A DNA stretch of 64,000 nt, from positions 522,001 to 586,000 of the forward strand of contig JACKKF010000013.1 of assembly GCA_020637555.1 (NCBI GenBank), given 5' to 3'. This stretch comes from Rhodobacter sp. (lineage in GTDB: Bacteria > Pseudomonadota > Alphaproteobacteria > Rhodobacterales > Rhodobacteraceae). This document shows positions 58,719 through 64,000 of the stretch, piece after piece. A program made the position numbers and the translations under genes. Numbering within the stretch: position 1 is the first letter of the stretch; each line of letters begins with the position of its first letter. The notes under the pieces were generated by a model, which was not told the origin of the DNA, ran no database searches, and saw only the letters and a program-made list of their open reading frames with translations.

Positions 58719-58731
58719 TATACTGCACGCA
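58719..58731 (+). promoter_or_regulatory. Possible -10 box for a near-leaderless ABC transcript
   Basis: TATACT (58719-58724) ends 6 bases before the ATG at 58731, and no ribosome binding site lies at the normal distance. If it is the real -10 box, transcription starts at or next to the A of ATG. There is no clear -35 box. Confidence 0.3.
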
Positions 58732-59465
58732 TGAGCACACGCCCGACTTCCCCTGCGCCCGCCGGTCCGGTGTTCCGGGTCGAGGCCGTCACGCGCATCT
58801 ACCGGACCGGCTCGGTCGCGGTGCAGGCCCTGCGCGGCGTGACGCTGGCGCTGGCCGAAGGCGAAATGGTGGTGTTGCTCGGGGCCTCGGGTTCGGGCAA
58901 GTCGACGTTGCTGAACATTCTTGGCGGGCTGGACCAGCCCAGCACCGGCCGGGTCTTTTTCCGCGACCAGGAACTGACGCGCGTGTCCGACCGTGCGTTG
59001 ACCGCCTTTCGGCGCGATCACGTCGGCTTCGTGTTCCAGTTCTACAATCTTGTGCCCAGTCTCAACGCGCGCGAGAACGTGGCCCTGGTGACCGAGATCG
59101 CCCGCAATCCGATGCGCCCCGAAGAGGCCCTTGAACGGGTCGGTCTGGGCGCGCGGATGGATCATTTCCCGGCGGAACTGTCGGGCGGGGAACAGCAGCG
59201 CGTGGCCATCGCCCGCGCCATCGCCAAGCGGCCGGATGTCCTGCTTTGCGACGAACCCACCGGTGCGCTGGACAGCGCGACCGGCATTCAGGTGCTTGAG
59301 GCGCTGACACAGGTCAACCGCGATCTGGGCACCGCCACGGTGATGGTCACGCACAACGCCTCGATCCGCAGGATCGCGCATCGGGTGGTGGTGCTGGGTG
59401 ACGGGCAGATCAAGTCCGACACGGTCAACGACACGCGCGTCGATCCGCGCGAGGTGTCGTGGTGA
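58731..59465 (+). CDS. ABC transporter ATP-binding protein (MacB/LolD type)
   Basis: The 244-residue protein has Walker A GASGSGKST (residues 51-59), the Q-loop FVFQFYNLVPSL, the signature LSGGEQQRVAIARA, Walker B VLLCDEPTGALDS and the His switch VMVTHN. The FQFYNLVPSLNARENV region is typical of the LolD/MacB group, which energises FtsX-type permeases. It overlaps the permease start by 7 bp. Together with the permease and the adaptor it forms a tripartite or lipid/peptide-exporting system. The substrate is unknown. Confidence 0.93.
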   Translation: MSTRPTSPAPAGPVFRVEAVTRIYRTGSVAVQALRGVTLALAEGEMVVLLGASGSGKSTLLNILGGLDQPSTGRVFFRDQELTRVSDRALTAFRRDHVGFVFQFYNLVPSLNARENVALVTEIARNPMRPEEALERVGLGARMDHFPAELSGGEQQRVAIARAIAKRPDVLLCDEPTGALDSATGIQVLEALTQVNRDLGTATVMVTHNASIRRIAHRVVVLGDGQIKSDTVNDTRVDPREVSW

Positions 59466-61822
59466 CGGCGCTGGACCGCAAATTGCTGCGCGACCTGCGG
59501 CGCATCTGGGCGCAGACGCTGGCGATCGCGCTGGTGCTGGCCTGCGGCATCATGATGCTGGTCGGCATGCAGATGACCCAGTCCAGCCTGCGCGGCACGC
59601 AGTCGGCCTATTATGAACGCTACCGGTTTGCCGATGTCTTTGCCGCCATGACACGCGCCCCGCGCGCCGTCGTCGCGCAGGCGCAGCAGATCGACGGCGT
59701 CGCCCAGGCCGAGGGGCGGATCGGCTTTCAGGCGGTGCTGGACGTCGCGGGCTTGCAGGAGCCGGCGACGGGGCGCATCGTCTCGCTGCCGGCGGGGGGC
59801 GATGTGCTGAACGTGCCGCTGTTGCGCCGGGGCCGTCTGCCCGACCCCGATCATCCCGCCGAGGTTGCCCTGAACGAACCCTTCGCCGAGGCGAACGGCC
59901 TGGTGCCCGGCGCGCAGTTTCGTGCCGTGCTGAATGGCAGCCTGCGTGACCTGACGGTGACCGGCTGGGTGCTGTCGCCTGAATTCGTCTATACCATCGC
60001 GCCCGGTTCGATGATGCCCGACGACCGGCGCTATGGGCTGATCTGGATGACCGAATCCGCCGCCGAGGCCGCGATGGACATGGGCGGCGCGGTGAACGAG
60101 CTTTCGCTCAGCCTGATCCGGGGTGCCGATGAACGGGCGGTCATCGCGTCCCTGGACGCGCTGCTGGCCCCGTATGGCGGCACCGGCGCCTATGGCCGCG
60201 ATCGCCAGATGTCCCATGCCTTTCTGGATGGCGAGATGACGCAGTTGAGCGTGCTCGCCCGGTTCCTGCCGCCCGTGTTCCTGCTGGTCGCCGCCTTTCT
60301 AGTGAACATGGTGCTGGGCCGCCTGATCAAGATGGAGCGCACGCAGATCGGCCTGCTGAAGGCGATCGGCTATTCCACGCGCCAGATCGCCTGGCACTAT
60401 CTGAAACTGGCGCTGCTGATCGGCGTGATCGGCGTGGCGCTGGGCATCGGCATGGGCCAGTGGATCGGCACCTCGATGATCGGCATGTATCGCGACTATT
60501 TCCGTTTTCCGGTCATCCTGCGTGATCCGGCGACGGGCGTGATGGTTCTGGCCGCCGCTCTCGGCATGGCCACGGCGACGGCGGGCGGGTGGCGCGCGGT
60601 CATGGCCTCGGTCCGGTTGCCGCCGGCCGAGGCCATGTCCCCCCCCGCGCCGCCCAGCTTCAGCCGGGGCTGGATGGATCGCGCGGTCGCCTCGCTGCGG
60701 GTGCGGCAGACCAGCATGATGATCCTGCGGTCGATCCTGCGCTGGCCGGGGCGGGCCGCGATCACGCTGTTCGGGGTCATGGCCTCGGTCGCGTTGCTGG
60801 TTGCGTCCTATTTCACCTTTGATTCCGTCACCATGCTGGCCGACACCATGTTCACCCAGGCGAACCGCCAGCAGGTGACACTGGTGCTGAACCGGCCCCA
60901 ACCGGACCGGGCGATCCTGGACGCCGGCACCCTGCCAGGCGTGCGCCTGGCCGAGGGGGGCTATGCCATGGCCGCCCGCCTGGTGAACGGTCATCGCAGC
61001 CGTTTGAGCGGGTTGCAGGCGCATTTTCCGGCAGCGACCCTGTCGCGGCTGATCGATGACGCGGGACAGGTGATCACGCTGCCGGACCAGGGCGTCGTGC
61101 TGCCTGAACGTCTGGCCGCCGCGTTGGACCTGCGTGTTGGCGATACCCTGACCGTCGAGATGCTGGCGCCCCCGCGCGAGGTCCTGCACCTGCCCGTGGC
61201 GGCCATCATCGCGCAGGGCATGGGGCAGGAGGCGCATATCGCCGCCGCTCCGCTCTTTGCGGCGATGCGCGTGGCCCCGCAGGTGAACCGCATCGACCTG
61301 CTGGTCGATACCGACCGCATGCAGGACCTGAACGCGCAGATCAAGGTGACGCCCGCCGTTGCCGGGCTGACAGACTGGGCGGATGTGCGCCGACAGTTCG
61401 ACGCCACGCTCAGCCAGAACCTGCTGACGACAATGACCATTCAGACCCTGGTCGGCCTGATGATCGCCATCGGCGTGGTCTATAATGCCGCCCGCATCCA
61501 GGTCTCTGAACGCAGTCACGAACTGGCCAGCCTGCGCGTGCTGGGTTTCTCGCGATTCGAGGTCGGCTATGTGCTGGTGGGCGAGATGATGATCCTGACC
61601 CTGATCGCGATTCCGGCGGGCTGGGTCCTGGGCCATGCGCTGGCCGCCGGGCTTGCGGCGGCGATGGCGACGGATCTCATGTCGATCCCTTTCGTGATCA
61701 CGCGGCGCACCTATGCGCTGGCCGGGATCGCCGTTTTTGTCGCTGCCCTGGGGGCGGTGCTGTTGGTGCGTCGTCGGCTGGATCGGGTGGATCTGGCCGT
61801 GGCGCTGAAGGCGCGGGAATGA
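59459..61822 (+). CDS. ABC transporter permease (FtsX-like, duplicated)
   Basis: The 787-residue membrane protein has an N-terminal helix (IWAQTLAIALVLACGIMMLVGM, residues about 13-34), a large periplasmic domain to about residue 265, and a first set of three helices (about 268-385). A second, homologous half has a helix (ITLFGVMASVALLVASYFTF, about 440), another periplasmic domain and helices at about 655-770. This duplicated FtsX layout is typical of DevC/YbbP-type permeases. GTG 59459 overlaps the ATP-binding gene; GTG 59462 is an alternative. It is followed by an adaptor gene. Confidence 0.92.
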   Translation: MVTALDRKLLRDLRRIWAQTLAIALVLACGIMMLVGMQMTQSSLRGTQSAYYERYRFADVFAAMTRAPRAVVAQAQQIDGVAQAEGRIGFQAVLDVAGLQEPATGRIVSLPAGGDVLNVPLLRRGRLPDPDHPAEVALNEPFAEANGLVPGAQFRAVLNGSLRDLTVTGWVLSPEFVYTIAPGSMMPDDRRYGLIWMTESAAEAAMDMGGAVNELSLSLIRGADERAVIASLDALLAPYGGTGAYGRDRQMSHAFLDGEMTQLSVLARFLPPVFLLVAAFLVNMVLGRLIKMERTQIGLLKAIGYSTRQIAWHYLKLALLIGVIGVALGIGMGQWIGTSMIGMYRDYFRFPVILRDPATGVMVLAAALGMATATAGGWRAVMASVRLPPAEAMSPPAPPSFSRGWMDRAVASLRVRQTSMMILRSILRWPGRAAITLFGVMASVALLVASYFTFDSVTMLADTMFTQANRQQVTLVLNRPQPDRAILDAGTLPGVRLAEGGYAMAARLVNGHRSRLSGLQAHFPAATLSRLIDDAGQVITLPDQGVVLPERLAAALDLRVGDTLTVEMLAPPREVLHLPVAAIIAQGMGQEAHIAAAPLFAAMRVAPQVNRIDLLVDTDRMQDLNAQIKVTPAVAGLTDWADVRRQFDATLSQNLLTTMTIQTLVGLMIAIGVVYNAARIQVSERSHELASLRVLGFSRFEVGYVLVGEMMILTLIAIPAGWVLGHALAAGLAAAMATDLMSIPFVITRRTYALAGIAVFVAALGAVLLVRRRLDRVDLAVALKARE

Positions 61823-61832
61823 GGAGGGCTGC

Positions 61833-63029
61833 ATGGCCTGGATGCGGACATTGACCCTGGGCGCACTGGGGGCCGGCGTGATCGCGGGGGCGGTCTGGGC
61901 GCTGTGGCCCCGGCCCGCCGCGGTGGACCTCGCGGACGTCACGCGGGGGAGCCTGCGTGTCACCGTGTCGGCCGAGGGGATCACGCGGGTGCGCGAACCC
62001 TATGCCATCACCGCGCCGATCGCCGGGATCCTGGCCCGCTCGCCCGTGCAGATCGGTGACACCGTGACCGAGGGGCAGACTGTCGTGGCGTTGATCAGCC
62101 CGGCGGAACCGGCGTTGATGGACGCCCGGTCGCGCGCCCAGGCCCAGGCCGCAGTGGCCGAGGCCGAGGCCGCGGTGACCCTGGCCGATACCAATCTGCG
62201 CCGGTCGATGACCGAACTGGGGCAGGCGCAGACCACGCTTGACCGCGCGCGTGCGCTGGCGGGCGCCGGAACGATCTCGCACCGGGCGCTCGAGGATGCC
62301 GAGTTGTCGTTCACACTGGCGACGCAGGCTCTGGCGGCGGCGCGGTCCGAACGCGATCTGCGCCAGGCGGCGCTGGATCGGGCGCGGGCGCAGTTGCTCG
62401 AACCGGGCGATGGTGCGGGGGCCAGCGCGCCGCTGCGCGTGCTGGCGCCGCATTCAGGCGTGGTTCTGGCCGTGACCGACGAAAGCGCGCGGCCGGTGCA
62501 GGCGGGGGCGCCCTTGCTGTCGCTGGGGGATCTCGGTGATCTGGACATCGAAACGGACCTTCTGTCCACCGATGCTGTCCGCGTCGCCCCGGGCGCGTCG
62601 GCCGATATCGAGCGATGGGGTGGGGTGGGGGTTCTGCACGCTGTCGTGCGGCGGATCGAACCGGCCGCCTTCACCCGCGTTTCTGCGCTGGGGATCGAGG
62701 AGCAGCGCGTGCGGCTGCGACTGGATTTTGTCTCGGCCCCCGCGGACCGCCCCGGTCTGGGCGACCGCTACCGCGTCTTTGTGCGGATAACCGTCTGGCA
62801 GGGCGAGGGGCTGGTGCTGGTGCCGCAAGCGGCGCTGTTTCGCGCGCAAGGTGGCTGGGCGGTCTTTCGGGCCACGGACGGGCGCGCGGTGTTGACCCCG
62901 GTCGATATCGGCCATCAGGCCGATGGACAGGCCGAGGTCCTGTCGGGGCTCGAACCCGGCGCGCGCGTGGTGCTCTATCCGCCGACCACGCTGGCCGACG
63001 GGGCGGCCGTGATCGCGCGCCCCGACTGA
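61833..63029 (+). CDS. HlyD/RND-type periplasmic adaptor protein
   Basis: The 398-residue protein has an N-terminal membrane anchor (LTLGALGAGVIAGAVWALWP), a lipoyl half-motif (VREPYAITAPIAGILARSPVQIGDTVTEGQTVVAL, in parts), a coiled-coil hairpin (residues about 95-185, rich in Ala/Arg/Glu heptads) and a beta-barrel/membrane-proximal part. The second lipoyl half is at VLAPHSGVVLAV. It links the inner-membrane ABC permease to an outer-membrane channel or to the cell wall. It begins 10 bp after the permease stop, with GAGGAGGG as ribosome binding site. No outer-membrane factor gene follows. Confidence 0.9.
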   Translation: MAWMRTLTLGALGAGVIAGAVWALWPRPAAVDLADVTRGSLRVTVSAEGITRVREPYAITAPIAGILARSPVQIGDTVTEGQTVVALISPAEPALMDARSRAQAQAAVAEAEAAVTLADTNLRRSMTELGQAQTTLDRARALAGAGTISHRALEDAELSFTLATQALAAARSERDLRQAALDRARAQLLEPGDGAGASAPLRVLAPHSGVVLAVTDESARPVQAGAPLLSLGDLGDLDIETDLLSTDAVRVAPGASADIERWGGVGVLHAVVRRIEPAAFTRVSALGIEEQRVRLRLDFVSAPADRPGLGDRYRVFVRITVWQGEGLVLVPQAALFRAQGGWAVFRATDGRAVLTPVDIGHQADGQAEVLSGLEPGARVVLYPPTTLADGAAVIARPD

Positions 63030-63053
63030 CGCGGTCGCGCAGGGATGCGGCGG

Positions 63054-64000
63054 CTAGGGCGGCCACGCGATCGACACCCACACCAGGGCGTGATGCGCCG
63101 TGCCCTGCGGCCAGACCAGTCCGCTGTCGCGCACCTGCAACCCCTCGCTGGGCAGCAGATAGTCGACCCGCAGCGCGCCGGGTCCATCCGGCCAATGGGC
63201 CGTCGCGGTCGGCGGCACACCCGGCGGGGGCGCCGCGGCGCGCGGGGCGGGATCCAGCAGCGCCGGATGCTGCAACAGGGCGCGAATCTGGTCGTGATCG
63301 CCATCGCCCTGGTCGGGGTCCAGATTCGCGCCACCCAGCAGGACAAAGGGGGTCGGGGGGGCAGGCCCGAACGCGCCATCAAGCCGCCGACGCCAAAAGG
63401 CGGTCTCGTCCCCGTTGCGCAGGCGGTTGCGGTCATGGGGGCCGCCAAAGGCGGGCGGCCCGGCGTGCCAGGCCATCAGATGCAGCAGGCCCGAGGGCGT
63501 GTCGATCGCCACCTCCCAGTGATTGGTCGATGACAGCCGCTGCTCTGCAAAGACGGCGTCGGACGGAAACAGGGCCCCGTCGACGCGGGGCAGGCGGGCG
63601 TCCGGCAGATCGCGCCAAAGCAGCGCCGAATGGTCGATCAGGGTGTCGGCCCGGATCGGCAGGCGCGACAGCAGCGCCATGCCGCCGGCCCCGGCAAACC
63701 GGCCCCATCCCTGGGCGTCGTCCAGTGTGCCGAACCGCCCGTCGCCGTCCATGTCCAGCCCTGTCGCCATGCCGGTGTTCGGGCGCAAGGCGATGCGGTG
63801 GGGCAGGGCCAGCCCGGCCGCTGTCAGGAGGTCGGCAAAAGCGGCCAGGGCCAGCCCGTCGAGATCGTAATCCAGGTCCAGCAACAGCAGCACATCGGGC
63901 CGTGCGGCAACGATCGCATCGCGGGCAGCCAGAACATCGGGCGTTCGCTGCCGAATGTCGCGCAGCAGCAGGCCGGGGCCGTCGCGGCCAAGATCGGTGT
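63054..64000 (-). CDS. Endonuclease/exonuclease/phosphatase family protein (5'-truncated by window edge)
   Basis: The gene ends at TAG 63054-63056 and its start lies beyond the right edge. The visible frame continues to base 64000 with ...TDLGRDGPGLLLRDIRQRTP, ARPDVLLLLDLDYDLDGLAL and MDGDGRFGTLDDAQGWGRFAG. It has HWEVAIDTPSGLLHLMAWHAGPPAF, FVLLGGANLDPDQGDGDHDQIRALLQHPALLDP (in parts) and a C-terminal RVDYLLPSEGLQVRDSGLVWP with an HHALVWV terminus. The order resembles the DNase-I-like fold of secreted EEP proteins. In the usual motif G-x-x-N-x-D the Asp position reads GANLDP. It is convergent with the adaptor gene. The substrate could be nucleic acid, phospholipid or another phosphodiester. 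Confidence 0.82.
   Translation of the reverse strand, partial: TDLGRDGPGLLLRDIRQRTPDVLAARDAIVAARPDVLLLLDLDYDLDGLALAAFADLLTAAGLALPHRIALRPNTGMATGLDMDGDGRFGTLDDAQGWGRFAGAGGMALLSRLPIRADTLIDHSALLWRDLPDARLPRVDGALFPSDAVFAEQRLSSTNHWEVAIDTPSGLLHLMAWHAGPPAFGGPHDRNRLRNGDETAFWRRRLDGAFGPAPPTPFVLLGGANLDPDQGDGDHDQIRALLQHPALLDPAPRAAAPPPGVPPTATAHWPDGPGALRVDYLLPSEGLQVRDSGLVWPQGTAHHALVWVSIAWPP

Overview
The window is about 64 kb of GC-rich DNA from an alphaproteobacterium, most probably Rhodobacterales (Roseobacter/Paracoccus-type). The signs are TRAP transporters, a serC leader RNA upstream of serC-serA, separate glyQ and glyS genes, a PlcP-type phospholipase next to a lipid glycosyltransferase, and a 3'-end repeat of the kind common in that order. 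Gene density is high, many neighbours overlap by 1-4 bases (ATGA or GTGA junctions), and there is no phage, insertion sequence, CRISPR array or rRNA. One tRNA gene is present. All identifications come from reading the sequence; no database search was run.

Positions 1-20,523 form a catabolic island for an unidentified organic acid. It starts with the end of a TRAP permease. It then holds a quinone-oxidoreductase-like enzyme, a COG3618-type amidohydrolase, a GntR/FCD regulator, a three-part biotin-dependent acyl-CoA carboxylase (carrier protein, carboxyltransferase, biotin carboxylase) and an acyl-CoA ligase. A CaiB-type CoA-transferase and a pair of complementary acyl-CoA dehydrogenases follow. 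The last operon has a TAXI-type TRAP transporter, an alpha/beta hydrolase, a GST-fold protein, a second CoA-transferase, a carboxymuconolactone-decarboxylase-like protein, a flavin-reductase-like protein and an enoyl-CoA hydratase, and is followed by a convergent HutC-type GntR regulator. Two operator families are visible: ATTGT-N2-ACAAT at the carboxylase promoters, and a 41-bp near-perfect palindrome over the -35 box of the TRAP operon.

Positions 20.8-29.1 kb are mostly housekeeping: tRNA-Phe, a DMT exporter, a nitronate monooxygenase, a frameshifted HerA-like ATPase gene, and serine biosynthesis (serB divergent from serC-serA) with a leader RNA, paired palindromes and matching 3' repeats. 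Positions 29.1-34.4 kb hold a formylglycine-generating enzyme, a minimal curli cluster (two curlins and CsgH), and a gallate-dioxygenase-type gene with a divergent LysR regulator.

Positions 34.5-41.1 kb carry an OmpR-type two-component system divergent from a putative flavin-based extracytoplasmic redox module: a PepSY protein, an Asp/His-rich protein, a DUF2271 protein with a possible flavinylation motif, a PepSY-flavodoxin-reductase fusion and ApbE. Both promoters of this locus carry 11-bp-phased CTGA repeats. A Pho box at 41.14 kb then leads a PlcP, lipid glycosyltransferase, DedA-like and second glycosyltransferase operon, expected to replace phospholipids with glycolipids under phosphate limitation.

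Positions 44.4-64 kb contain a thioesterase, glyS and glyQ separated by two extra genes, a SPOR/peptidoglycan-binding/trypsin-fold protein lacking the usual His and Asp, a PPDK-like protein with an eroded ATP-grasp domain, a SleB-type hydrolase, folB-folP-glmM, a DUF2218 protein, an ABC/adaptor efflux operon, and a partial endonuclease/exonuclease/phosphatase-family gene running off the right edge.
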